This document shows, piece after piece, positions 1 through 7,715 of a stretch of 21,493 nucleotides of DNA. The translations under genes were made by a program, and so were the position numbers. Every line of letters starts with the position of its first letter. Position 1 is the stretch's first letter. The stretch spans positions 1 to 21,493 of the forward strand of contig DASVEF010000310.1 of NCBI GenBank assembly GCA_036380715.1, in the 5' to 3' direction. The notes under the pieces are model-generated. The model did not search any database. It was not told the origin of the DNA and was given only the letters and a program-made list of their open reading frames with translations. The stretch comes from UBA5704 sp036380715 (GTDB taxonomy: Bacteria > Acidobacteriota > Thermoanaerobaculia > Multivoradales > UBA5704).

Positions 1-629
1 TGCTCCAGCCGGATCTCGCGGTCGGCCCGGCCGGCGATCGTCGGATCGTGGGTCACCAGGATCAGGGTGTGCCCGCGCTGGTGGAGGTCGGAGAGCAGGC
101 TCATCACCACCGCTTCGTTGACCGCGTCCAGATTGCCGGTCGGCTCGTCGGCGAGGATCAGCGGCGGCTGGTTGATCAGCGCCCGCGCGATACAAACCCG
201 CTGCTGCTCGCCGCCCGAGAGCTGGCTCGGCAGGTGGTGCATCCGCTCCTCCAGGCCGACCCGCCGCAGGGCCTCCTCGGCCTCGGTCCGGTCGGTCATG
301 CTGTGGACGTACTGCGCGAGCATCACGTTCTCGAGGGCGGTGAGATAGGGGATCAGGTGGAACTGCTGGAAGACGAGGCCGACCGTCCGCTGGCGGTAGC
401 CCGCGAGCTCGCGGGCGGAGAGCGACGCCAGGTCGACGCCACCCACGCGCACGCTCCCCGCGCTCGCCCGGTCGAGCCCCGAGAGGATGTTGAGGAGGGT
501 CGTCTTGCCCGAGCCGGAGGGGCCGGTGACCGCCACCCACTCGCCCGGCTCGACCGACAGCGACAGGTCGTCGAGAGCGCGCAACGGCCCGAAACGGCGG
601 CACAGGTCCTCGACTTCGACGAACGGCAC
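1..629 (-). CDS. ABC transporter ATP-binding protein of the iron operon (3' end outside window)
   Basis: ATPase of the LolD/MacB type, presumably energising the two FtsX-type permeases encoded just upstream. The 209 visible residues contain Walker A (GPSGSGKT, 36-43), the Q-loop (VFQQF, about 86-90), the signature LSGG (137-140), Walker B (LILADEP, 157-163) and the switch His in VTHD (about 194). The family is usually 220-235 residues, so only the last few codons are missing. I chose the GTG at 629 because it follows a GAGGG box at normal spacing and begins the conserved frame. The preceding permease ends at 637, so spacing is 7 bases. In Campylobacter p19/FTR1-type iron loci an ATPase of this kind lies with two permeases next to FTR1; the link to iron here rests on gene order. 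Identification as an ABC ATPase is secure. Confidence 0.95.
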   Translation of the reverse strand, partial: MPFVEVEDLCRRFGPLRALDDLSLSVEPGEWVAVTGPSGSGKTTLLNILSGLDRASAGSVRVGGVDLASLSARELAGYRQRTVGLVFQQFHLIPYLTALENVMLAQYVHSMTDRTEAEEALRRVGLEERMHHLPSQLSGGEQQRVCIARALINQPPLILADEPTGNLDAVNEAVVMSLLSDLHQRGHTLILVTHDPTIAGRADREIRLE

Positions 630-636
630 GGCGCCC

Positions 637-1455
637 TCACTCGCCTCGCAGCACCCGCGCCGCGTCGAGCCGCTCGACCCGCCGCAGCGCCACGGTCATC
701 GAAGCTCCCACGACCAGGACGGCCGCCACGGCGGCGGCCACGAAACCGCTCCAGGTCAGGGAGAGACCTCCGGAGACGCCGAGCAGGCGCGCGGCGAGGC
801 CGCTCGCCGCGAGCTCCCCCAGCAGCACGCCCGCGAGCCCGGCCAGCAGCGCCGCGGCGAGCAGCTCGGCCGCGAAGAGGCCGGCCACCCGCCGGCCGGT
901 GTAGCCGAGCGCCATCAGCAGCCCGATCTCCACCCGGCGCTCGCCGACCAGGGCCGTGGTCGCGGCCCCCACCGACAGCAGCGCGAGCAGCAGCGAGACG
1001 GCGCTGACCGCGGCGAGCACCAGGGTCAGGCGCCGGGTCACGCGGGCGTCCGATTCGCTCACCTTGAGGACCGGCCGGGCCTCGACCCCCTCGACCCGCG
1101 CCTCGATGGCCCGGGCCACCTCCTCCAGCCGCCCGGGCTCGGCCCGGACGTCGATCCGGCTCAGCCCCGCCGATCCTCCCGCGGCAGGCGCCGCTCCTTG
1201 CGCCGCGCGCACCCCGGAGACGGCGCGGACCCGGTCCAGCGCCTCGCGGGGGATCTCGCGCAGGCCGCCCACCTGCGGCCGGACCGACAGGTTCGGCCCG
1301 AAGGCGCCGAGGGTGTCGCCGAGCTGCGATTGCGCCCGGGCGGAGAAGCCGGCGAGAGCGGCGACCGTCGCCGCCGCGACCGTGACCGCGGCGAGGATCA
1401 GCGCGAGCTGCCGGAAACGGCGCCGCAGACTGGCGAGGATCAGGCGGGGGAGCAT
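637..1455 (-). CDS. FtsX/MacB-type ABC transporter permease, short form
   Basis: Inner-membrane permease of 272 residues. It starts with an amphipathic N-terminus and one membrane segment (about 18-40), then a periplasmic region of only about 130 residues, then three membrane segments forming an FtsX domain (about 142-265). The conserved coupling stretch ERRVEIGLLMALG lies between the second and third segments. Related permeases are often 370-400 residues, so the periplasmic domain is reduced. The start ATG overlaps the stop of the upstream permease by one base (TGATG), implying translational coupling; the ATPase follows 7 bases after its stop. It probably pairs with the 411-residue permease as a heterodimer. 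Its substrate cannot be read from the sequence; iron handling is inferred from the FTR1 and Fur neighbours. Confidence 0.9.
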   Translation of the reverse strand: MLPRLILASLRRRFRQLALILAAVTVAAATVAALAGFSARAQSQLGDTLGAFGPNLSVRPQVGGLREIPREALDRVRAVSGVRAAQGAAPAAGGSAGLSRIDVRAEPGRLEEVARAIEARVEGVEARPVLKVSESDARVTRRLTLVLAAVSAVSLLLALLSVGAATTALVGERRVEIGLLMALGYTGRRVAGLFAAELLAAALLAGLAGVLLGELAASGLAARLLGVSGGLSLTWSGFVAAAVAAVLVVGASMTVALRRVERLDAARVLRGE

Positions 1456-2690
1456 CAGGCGGTGGCCCTCTTCAGGATGTCGGCGGGATAGCGCTCGAGA
1501 GCGCGCGCCACGGGTGCGAAGCTGGCGAGCACGGCCACCAGGAGGCCGAGCAGCGCCGCGAACGGCAGGAGCTGCGGCTTCCAGGACACCGCGACGCCGA
1601 GAATGCCGCTGCCCAGCAGGCGGCCCGCGACCAGGCCGGCCGCGCCGCCCACCAGCCCACCCAGGAGCCCGAGCAGCGCGGCCTCGCTCAGGAAGAAGAA
1701 CACCACGTGCCGGCGCGGCGCGCCGAGCGCGACCATCAGCCCCGCCTCCAGCCGGCGTTCGAGCACCGTGGCCGTCATGGCGGCGGTGACGCCGACCGCG
1801 GCTCCGGCGAGCGCGACCAGGGCGAGCGCCGTGAGCACCCCCCGCAGCCGGCCCAGGACGTCGGCGGTGGCCGCCGTGATGCCGTACATCACGTTCGCCT
1901 CCGCTCCGGGGACGGCCTCGGCGATCTGGTAGGCGACCGACGACGGGTAGGCCGTGCAGTACCAGGCCTCGTACTCCTCGGGGCTCATCCGCTTCGGATC
2001 GCGCGCGTTCCCGGATTCGGGGTTGGTCAGCGCGAAGACCTCGGCGCGGGTGAAGCGGCCCGGCTGGCCGGCGAGCCGCTGAACCAGAGAGAGGGGCACG
2101 AACGCCTGCTCCTCCTCCTCGCCCCCGCTCGTCACCCGGCCGACCACGGTGAAGACCTCTTCCCGCGGACCCAGGCTCGCCCTCAGCTCGCCGCCGATCC
2201 CGAGGCCCAGGCGCTCGGCGAGGCGGCGCCCGAGGACGGCCTCGGCCCTGTCATCATCATCACGATCATTGCGATCGTCGCGCGGCCAGCGACCCTCGAT
2301 CCGCAGCGTCGGCCGGGTGCGCGGCAGGCCGGTTCGCCACCCGGGCTCCATCTCGTGGTCGAACCAGGTCCCCACCAGGGGCGCCACGCCGGCCTCCCCC
2401 ATCCGGACGCGCACGGCGTGGAACGGGGCGACCGCGACGATGTTGTTGCGCCAGAAGATCTTGTGGACCGCCGGCAGGTCCGCGACCGCGAGCGTCCCCT
2501 GCTCCGCGGCCGGAAGCAGCTCGAGATTGGCTCCGTAGGACCCCATCTCCGCTGCGATCCGGTCGCCCGAGGCGAGCATCACCTCGGCGAGCGCGGTCGC
2601 GCCCAGAGTGCCGAGGGCCACCGCGGTGACGGCCAGGAGCTTCCGGCGGGTGCCGCGGCGGAGCGATTCGAGGAGGAGGCGCGCGTACAT
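1455..2690 (-). CDS. FtsX/MacB-type ABC transporter permease with Asp-rich periplasmic insert
   Basis: Permease of 411 residues: membrane segment at about 19-40, a periplasmic MacB-like domain to about residue 275, then three membrane segments of an FtsX domain with the typical ERRLEAGLMVALGA coupling stretch. The periplasmic domain holds a striking acidic run, RDDRNDRDDDDR (137-148), encoded by an imperfect GAT/GAC-type repeat (about 2248-2281), which could be a lineage-specific low-complexity insertion. It starts 4 bases after the FTR1 stop and overlaps the next permease by one base, so it belongs to one operon with fur, FTR1, the second permease and the ATPase. The ribosome-binding site is poor, consistent with coupling. 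Permease identity is firm; a role in moving iron or an iron-loaded partner is inferred. Confidence 0.92.
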   Translation of the reverse strand: MYARLLLESLRRGTRRKLLAVTAVALGTLGATALAEVMLASGDRIAAEMGSYGANLELLPAAEQGTLAVADLPAVHKIFWRNNIVAVAPFHAVRVRMGEAGVAPLVGTWFDHEMEPGWRTGLPRTRPTLRIEGRWPRDDRNDRDDDDRAEAVLGRRLAERLGLGIGGELRASLGPREEVFTVVGRVTSGGEEEEQAFVPLSLVQRLAGQPGRFTRAEVFALTNPESGNARDPKRMSPEEYEAWYCTAYPSSVAYQIAEAVPGAEANVMYGITAATADVLGRLRGVLTALALVALAGAAVGVTAAMTATVLERRLEAGLMVALGAPRRHVVFFFLSEAALLGLLGGLVGGAAGLVAGRLLGSGILGVAVSWKPQLLPFAALLGLLVAVLASFAPVARALERYPADILKRATA

Positions 2691-2694
2691 GGCT

Positions 2695-3993
2695 CTAATG
2701 CCCCGCGTGAGCGCCGGCGCCCCCGGCGAACCGGGGCGCTCCGGCCGCCAGGTCCGAGGCCGCGATCACCAGTTGATCGCCCTCGGTCCGGGAAGGGAGG
2801 GGCGCCGGATTGCAGCCGCCCGCCTGGCCGATGCTCGGCGGATAGATGGCCGAGCCGCAGTGGAGGCACGCGATGCTGGTGCCGTCCTGGTAATAGCCGC
2901 GCGGCCCGCAGATGTCGCAGGCGTCGAACGCGGTGGCGATCGGCCCGCCTTCCTCGACCGGCACGGCGATGAAGCGCACCGGATGGCCGCCGATCTCCAC
3001 GCTGAAGCGCTCCAGCCGCGCGCCCTGAAAGGTGGAGAGGGGGATGCGCACCAGGCCGCCGGGCCCCACCTCGACCGGCCTCGCCGGCGACAGGGTCGCC
3101 GGCGGCTGGGCGTAGACGAAGCCCACTCCAAGGGCGGCCAGGATCACGATGCCGAGCGCCGCCCCGAGAACCCGGGCTCGCGCCTGCCGGCCGCTCTGCG
3201 CCCGCTCGAGCCGCGCCGCCGCGCCACCCGCGGCCCCACCCTCGGACACTGGTGCCGTGCGCGCCTGGCCGGGGATCAGGAGCATCAGGAGCGGCAGCAG
3301 CAGGACGGCGGCGATGAAGAAGAATTCGTTGCGCACCAGCGGGCCCACGGTGGCCATCGTGGTCTCGTTGGCCGGCAGCCATCCGGCCTCGGAGAGCTCG
3401 TGATACCCGTTGATCAGGAGCTGCAGGACGAAGATCGCCAGCGCGATGCCGGTGATCTTGAAGAACCGCCCGAGGTCGATCCGCAGGCTGCCGCGCACGA
3501 AGAAGACGCCGAAGGCGATGGCCGCGCTGAGGCCGATCACCACTCCCAGGACCGCCATGAGGCCGCTGGTGGTCAGCGAGAGGGCGGACAGGAAGAGGAC
3601 CGTCTCGATCCCTTCGCGGAAAACCATGAGGAAGGTGAAGAGGAAGAGGCCGGCGGCGACCGATCCGGCGCGCTCCCGGGCGAGGATGCGCGACAGCGAT
3701 CCCTTCATCTCGCCGGAGAGCTCGTGCGAATGCCGCCACATCCAGACCATCATCGAGCCGACGATCAGAGCGGAGCCCATGTAGAGGACGCCTTCGAAGG
3801 CCTCCTCGTTGACCGTCCACCGGTAGAGCGCCCAGGCGCCCGCCAGGCTCGCGACCGCCGCCACGACGATCCCCGACCAGACCGCGCCGAGGTGGCGGTC
3901 GTACCCCTCCTTGCGCAGGAAGGCGACGATGATCCCGACCACCAGGGCCGCCTCGACCCCCTCCCGCAGCGTCACCACCAGCGCCTCAAACAT
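2695..3993 (-). CDS. FTR1-family iron permease fused to a DUF2318 cysteine domain
   Basis: Inner-membrane iron permease, 432 residues. The N-terminal part is FTR1: seven or so membrane segments with two REGxE iron-binding motifs, REGVE at 10-14 and REGIE at 126-130. After the last segments comes a soluble C-terminal DUF2318-type domain with two CxxC pairs (in DACDICG and CLHCG) and a His-containing tail, expected to face the periplasm and bind metal or an Fe-S centre. I chose the ATG at 3993 because it begins the conserved MFEALVVTLREG sequence and is preceded by AGAGGG; a longer frame upstream is only the overlap with fur. It overlaps fur by 8 bases. FTR1-DUF2318 followed by two MacB-type permeases and an ATPase resembles the P19/FTR1 iron system of Campylobacter; the P19 periplasmic protein is not in the window and may lie beyond its left edge. 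Confidence 0.93.
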   Translation of the reverse strand: MFEALVVTLREGVEAALVVGIIVAFLRKEGYDRHLGAVWSGIVVAAVASLAGAWALYRWTVNEEAFEGVLYMGSALIVGSMMVWMWRHSHELSGEMKGSLSRILARERAGSVAAGLFLFTFLMVFREGIETVLFLSALSLTTSGLMAVLGVVIGLSAAIAFGVFFVRGSLRIDLGRFFKITGIALAIFVLQLLINGYHELSEAGWLPANETTMATVGPLVRNEFFFIAAVLLLPLLMLLIPGQARTAPVSEGGAAGGAAARLERAQSGRQARARVLGAALGIVILAALGVGFVYAQPPATLSPARPVEVGPGGLVRIPLSTFQGARLERFSVEIGGHPVRFIAVPVEEGGPIATAFDACDICGPRGYYQDGTSIACLHCGSAIYPPSIGQAGGCNPAPLPSRTEGDQLVIAASDLAAGAPRFAGGAGAHAGH

Positions 3994-4477
3994 GGGCCAC
4001 CCTCTCTTCCGCCGCCTGCGCCGGCACCCGCGCGCCCGCCTCCCGCGCCGCGCACAGGTTGCAGAGGCCGCTGATCTGGAGGGTGTGACGCGAAGGGACG
4101 AAACCGTGCGCGCGGCAGATCTCGGCCTGCAGCGCAACGATCCCCGGGCTCACGAACTCCACGACCCGGCCGCATCCCGTGCACACCAGATGATCGTGCT
4201 GCTGCCCGCTATGGATATGCTCGTAGAGGAACCGGTTGCGCCCCAGCCGCTGCTTGCGCGCGAGGCCGCACTCGACGAGCAGGTCCAGATTGCGGTAGAC
4301 GGTGGCGCGGGAGATCTTGAGGGAACGCTCTTTCATCGAGCAGAGCAGCTCTTCGGCGTCGATATGCCCGTGCTGGGAGAAGATCTCGTCGAAGAGCGCC
4401 AGGCGCTCCGCGGTGACGCGCTGTCCCCGGTCGCGCAGAAACTGTAAAAATCTCTCTCTCTCGCGAGCGTCCGCCAT
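3986..4477 (-). CDS. fur: Fur-family ferric uptake regulator
   Basis: Metal-responsive repressor of 163 residues. The winged helix (about 9-85) includes the recognition stretch SRATVYRNLDLL (56-67). The dimerisation/metal domain carries HxH elements (EHIH at 86-89, HDH at 94-96) and two zinc CxxC pairs, C99/C102 and C139/C142, typical of Fur with a structural zinc site. It starts at ATG 4477 with GAGG eight bases upstream. It is first in the operon with the FTR1 permease, overlapping it by 8 bases, so regulator and uptake genes are co-transcribed. A perfect 17-bp inverted repeat sits 24 bases upstream of the start, implying autoregulation. Fur, Zur and PerR are hard to separate by sequence alone; the FTR1 linkage favours iron. 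Confidence 0.93.
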   Translation of the reverse strand: MADARERERFLQFLRDRGQRVTAERLALFDEIFSQHGHIDAEELLCSMKERSLKISRATVYRNLDLLVECGLARKQRLGRNRFLYEHIHSGQQHDHLVCTGCGRVVEFVSPGIVALQAEICRAHGFVPSRHTLQISGLCNLCAAREAGARVPAQAAEERVAHV

Positions 4478-4500
4478 GATTCAAGCCTCGAAATCACTTA

Positions 4501-4517
4501 TTGAGATTCAATCTCAA
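4501..4517. promoter_or_regulatory. Probable Fur operator between fur and the PGPGW gene
   Basis: TTGAGATT-C-AATCTCAA is a perfect inverted repeat of two 8-base arms around one base, the 7-1-7 architecture of Fur-family boxes (TGAnAAT-n-ATTnTCA class). It lies 24 bases upstream of fur and about 160 bases upstream of the divergent membrane gene. The 4478-4674 gap contains no other clear element. Self-regulation by the adjacent Fur protein is inferred. Confidence 0.72.
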
Positions 4518-4674
4518 CAGACGGAAAGTATTCTGGACCGCGATGGTCCTGTTTGTCAACTCATGGAGATGGTATTCTCCGCCAGACCCTCATGGGCTTA
4601 CGGGTATGGAACCTGCAGGATTTCCCCACAACGAGGGCCGGAGCGAAAAAGATCCCCGGCTTGATAGGGGAAAC

Positions 4675-5064
4675 ATGCCAGGCTTGACGTACCCGGAACC
4701 TGCCAAAACGACGGAGGAGCCATCCTCTCCGGTTCCTGTGAATCCTGAAATCGCGCAGTTGGTCCATCATCCGCACCATCCTGGGGTGCGCCTGCGCCGC
4801 CCGCTGCCGCTCTGGGTGCGGGTGATCGTCCTGCTGGTCGGCTGGATCGTGGTGCTGGTGGGCGTGGCCGGCCTGGTGCTGCCCGGTCTGCAGGGAGTGC
4901 TCACCATTCTGGCCGGCGCGGCCATCCTGTCGGTGGCCAGCGACCTGGCCCACCGCTGGATGCACAAGCTCCTCCACCAGCGCTGGCCCAAGGTCTGGGA
5001 CAAAATCGAGAGATTCCGCGAGAAGACCCACGACTGGGTGCACCGGATGGTGCACCGGGAGTAA
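4675..5064 (+). CDS. Small PGPGW-like transmembrane protein, His-rich N-terminus
   Basis: Predicted inner-membrane protein of 129 residues. A soluble N-terminus contains a histidine cluster (HHPHHP, 31-36), followed by two membrane segments (about 47-69 and 73-90) separated by a tight PGLQG turn, then a basic, His- and Trp-rich tail. The layout matches the PGPGW family of two-helix membrane proteins, although the diagnostic PGPGW is changed to PGLQG. I chose the ATG at 4675 because AGGGGA precedes it; the open frame upstream to 4501 runs through the Fur box and is not protein-like. It is divergent from fur, so it may respond to the same operator. Function of the family is unknown; the His clusters suggest, but do not show, metal binding. 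Confidence 0.75.
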   Translation: MPGLTYPEPAKTTEEPSSPVPVNPEIAQLVHHPHHPGVRLRRPLPLWVRVIVLLVGWIVVLVGVAGLVLPGLQGVLTILAGAAILSVASDLAHRWMHKLLHQRWPKVWDKIERFREKTHDWVHRMVHRE

Positions 5065-5108
5065 CCCCCTCCCCTGGCCCCTCCCCCCGCGGAGCGGGAG
5101 AGGGGAAG
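5065..5108. repeat. Dispersed C/G-rich palindromic repeat, copy 1
   Basis: A C-rich arm followed by GCGGAGCGGGAGAGGGGAAG forms a strong hairpin (CCCCTCTCCCGC pairing with a GCGGGGGGAGGGG-like arm on the minus strand). It is almost identical to the copy at 11274-11320. It lies between the convergent ends of the PGPGW gene and citrate synthase, where it could also act as a bidirectional transcription barrier, but there is no U-tract. Confidence 0.8.
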
Positions 5109-5132
5109 AAGCAAGCTTTTAGATGTTGGGGG

Positions 5133-6449
5133 CTACCGCTGGTCCAGTGGCACGAAGGGCCGCTGGGGCTCTCCGGTGTAGATCTGGCGCGGGCGGTTGA
5201 TGCGGGTCTGCGGGTCGTTCCGCATCTCCCGCCAATGCGCGATCCAGCCGGGCAGGCGGCCGAGCGCGAACATCACCGTGAACATGTTGGTCGGGATGCC
5301 CATGGCGCGGTAGATGATGCCGCTGTAGAAGTCGACGTTCGGGTAGAGCTTGCGCGAGACGAAGAACTCGTCGTGGAGCGCGACCTCCTCCAGCCTCTTG
5401 GCGATCTCCAGCAGAGGATCGTCGATGCCCAGGTCCTCGAGCACCTCGTCGGCCGCCTGCTTGAGGATGCGCGCCCGCGGATCGAAGTTCTTGTAGACGC
5501 GGTGCCCGAAACCCATCAGGCGGAACCCTGAGCCGCGGTCCTTCGCCATGTCCACGTACTTCTTGTAGTCGCCGCCGTCGTCGCGGATCTTCTCCAGCAT
5601 CTCGATCACCGCCTGGTTGGCGCCGCCGTGGAGCGGCCCCCAGAGGGCGCAGATGCCGGCCGAGATCGAGGCGAACAGGTTCGCCTGGCTGCTCCCCACC
5701 ATGCGCACGGTCGAGGTGCTGCAGTTCTGCTCGTGATCGGCGTGCAGGATCAGCAGCAGGTCGACCGCCCGCTCCAGCACCGGGTTCACCCGGTAGGGCT
5801 CGGCGGGCACCGCGAACATCATGTGCAGAAGGTTCGCGCAGTACGACAGGTCGTTGCGCGGGTACATGAACGGCTGCCCGACGTTCTTCTTGTAGGAGAA
5901 CGACGCGATGGTGATCGACTTGGCGAGCAGCCGCATGATGTTCAGGTCGACGTCCCGGTCGTCCGGATAGTAGGTCGACAGCGAGGCCACCATGGCCGAG
6001 AGCATCGCCATGGGGTGGGCGGTCGTCGGGTACCCCTCGAAGAACTTCTTCATGTCCTCGTGGAGCAGGCTGTGGTAGGTCAGCCGCTGGCTGAACTTCG
6101 CCAGCTCCTCGCGGTTCGGCAGATAGCCGTAGATCAGGAGGTGACAGACCTCGGAAAAACAGGCCTGGCCGGCGAGCTCTTCGATCGGGTAGCCGCGGTA
6201 GCGCAGGATCCCCGCCTCGCCGTCGATGAAGGTGATGGCGCTCTCGCAGGCGCCGGTGTTGCCGTAGCCCTGGTCCAGGGTGATCGCTCCGCTCTTGGCG
6301 CGGAGCTGGGTGATATCGACACCCACCTCGCCCTCGGAGCCGACCACGACGGGAAGCTCGACCTCCTTGCCGTCGAGGATCAGCTTCGCCGTGGCCGGCT
6401 GGGGCGCGGCGGCGGGTTCCATGACTAAATCTCTGGTCTGCTGAGACAT
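5133..6449 (-). CDS. gltA: Citrate synthase
   Basis: Condenses acetyl-CoA and oxaloacetate to citrate, the first TCA-cycle step, in the cytoplasm. The 438 residues are normal for the hexameric GltA group, with its N-terminal beta-rich extension. Catalytic residues are visible: His274 in GPLHGGAN, His316 in GHRVYK and Asp373 in NVDFYSG; the conserved HADHEQN is at 236-242 and oxaloacetate-binding Arg residues follow in the usual contexts. The start at 6449 follows AGGAG with seven bases of spacing. It is a single gene with its own probable promoter at the end of the upstream permease and a palindromic repeat after its stop. Nothing unusual was seen. Confidence 0.98.
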   Translation of the reverse strand: MSQQTRDLVMEPAAAPQPATAKLILDGKEVELPVVVGSEGEVGVDITQLRAKSGAITLDQGYGNTGACESAITFIDGEAGILRYRGYPIEELAGQACFSEVCHLLIYGYLPNREELAKFSQRLTYHSLLHEDMKKFFEGYPTTAHPMAMLSAMVASLSTYYPDDRDVDLNIMRLLAKSITIASFSYKKNVGQPFMYPRNDLSYCANLLHMMFAVPAEPYRVNPVLERAVDLLLILHADHEQNCSTSTVRMVGSSQANLFASISAGICALWGPLHGGANQAVIEMLEKIRDDGGDYKKYVDMAKDRGSGFRLMGFGHRVYKNFDPRARILKQAADEVLEDLGIDDPLLEIAKRLEEVALHDEFFVSRKLYPNVDFYSGIIYRAMGIPTNMFTVMFALGRLPGWIAHWREMRNDPQTRINRPRQIYTGEPQRPFVPLDQR

Positions 6450-6504
6450 TACGGGTCTCCTAGTGGTCGGACCGAGCCCCCCGGGGGCTGGAACGCCATC
6501 TGCG

Positions 6505-6533
6505 ATTCTATCCCCCGCTCACAGCTCCCGCAA
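6505..6533 (-). promoter_or_regulatory. Probable sigma70-type promoter of gltA
   Basis: Read on the minus strand: TTGCGG (6533-6528), 17 bases, TAGAAT (6510-6505). The -35 lies inside the last codons of the upstream permease. Transcription would start near 6498, giving a leader of about 50 bases. No expression evidence is available. Confidence 0.45.
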
Positions 6534-7712
6534 TGCCGATGCCACCGGCAGCCGCGCCGCGCGGATCGCCGGGAACAGACCGCCGATCAGCCCCATCAGC
6601 AGCGAGCAGAGGATGCCCAGCGCGATGAGCGGCGGAGTGACGGCGAACGAGAACGACAGTTGGCTGAACGTGCTCCAGTTGAGCGTCGAAGTCTGGAAGC
6701 CGTCGAAGGCGAGCCAGGCCACGGCCGCCCCGACCCCGCCGCCGATCAGCGCCAGCAGCAGCGACTCCGCCAGGACGGAGATCACCACCGGGCCGCTGCG
6801 GAACCCGAGCGCGCGCAGCGTCGCGATCTCCCGCGTCCGCGCGGACACGGCCGCGTACATCGTATTGAGCGCGGCGAAGACCGCCCCGGCCCCCATGACG
6901 ACGGTGATGAAGACCCCGATGATGCGGATGAGCTCGGTCAGCGTCCGCGACTGCGAGGCGTAGTACTCGTCCTCGCGCACCACCTTGACGTCCAGCCGGG
7001 GATCGCTGGTCAGGGCGTCCTTGAACGTCGTGAACGCCGCGGGCGAGTCGAGCTTGGCGTAGACCGACTGGAAGCTGCTGCCGCGCCGGTAGGCGGGCTG
7101 GAGCACACCGGCGTCGCACCAGATCTCCGACTCCGGCAGGCCGCCGTTCGCCTCGAAGATCCCCACCACGGTCCATTCGTTCTCTCCCCAGCGCAGGCGG
7201 TTGCCCACGTCCAGGCCCGCGAACTGCGACGCCGCGGCCCGGCCGACCACGATCTCGTTGCGCCCGGGTTCGAACTTCCTCCCCTCGACGATCCGCACCT
7301 TGTCGCGGACCTCGAAGGCGGCCGGCTGCACGCCGCGCAGAGGCACGTTCGCGTCCGTGCCGGTGGACCGCTTCGGCAGGTCGACGATCACGTAGAGCTC
7401 GGCCGAGGCGGCCGGCCCGCCGGCGGCGCGGCGCACCCCCGGCGCCTCGGCGATGATCCGCGTGGCCTCGCGCTGCAGGCCGCTCATCATTTCGCTGTCG
7501 CTGCCCGACCGGAGCACCACGGCGGTGTCCGACGCGGCGCTCGCCGTCAAGGCGTGGCGCACCCCTTCCGCGATGGAGAACACGGCGATGGAGACGATCA
7601 CCACTCCGGCCACGCCGATGATGGTCGCCAGCGAAGAGCCGCGGCGCTGCGGGATCGTCCGCAGGTTGACCGACGTCACCGCCGCCACTTGAGAGAGCCA
7701 GTTGGATGCCAT
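6519..7712 (-). CDS. MacB/FtsX-type ABC transporter permease
   Basis: Inner-membrane permease of 397 residues in a MacAB-like tripartite system. It has the standard plan: one membrane helix (about 28-50), a large periplasmic MacB-PCD-like domain (about 55-265) and three C-terminal helices forming the FtsX domain, with the SARTREIATLRALGFR coupling stretch between the first two. It is last in the operon adaptor-ATPase-permease-permease, starting 3 bases after the previous stop. Such four-gene sets export peptides, lipids, antibiotics or lipoproteins, or act as mechanotransmitters; the substrate cannot be assigned. The end of the gene overlaps the likely gltA -35. Confidence 0.93.
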   Translation of the reverse strand: MASNWLSQVAAVTSVNLRTIPQRRGSSLATIIGVAGVVIVSIAVFSIAEGVRHALTASAASDTAVVLRSGSDSEMMSGLQREATRIIAEAPGVRRAAGGPAASAELYVIVDLPKRSTGTDANVPLRGVQPAAFEVRDKVRIVEGRKFEPGRNEIVVGRAAASQFAGLDVGNRLRWGENEWTVVGIFEANGGLPESEIWCDAGVLQPAYRRGSSFQSVYAKLDSPAAFTTFKDALTSDPRLDVKVVREDEYYASQSRTLTELIRIIGVFITVVMGAGAVFAALNTMYAAVSARTREIATLRALGFRSGPVVISVLAESLLLALIGGGVGAAVAWLAFDGFQTSTLNWSTFSQLSFSFAVTPPLIALGILCSLLMGLIGGLFPAIRAARLPVASALREL

Positions 7713-7715
7713 GGT

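Noticed and set aside
3994..4137. Extended N-terminus for the FTR1 protein
   Set aside because: The extra 48 codons are Arg-rich out-of-frame fur sequence; the conserved FTR1 start and ribosome-binding site are at 3993.
4553..4578. Promoter TTGTCA/TATTCT for the PGPGW-like gene
   Set aside because: The spacer is only 14 bases, too short for a reliable sigma70 promoter.
6471..6488. GC-rich palindrome between gltA and the upstream permease as a terminator
   Set aside because: No U-tract on either strand, and it lies in the probable gltA leader, so I do not call it.
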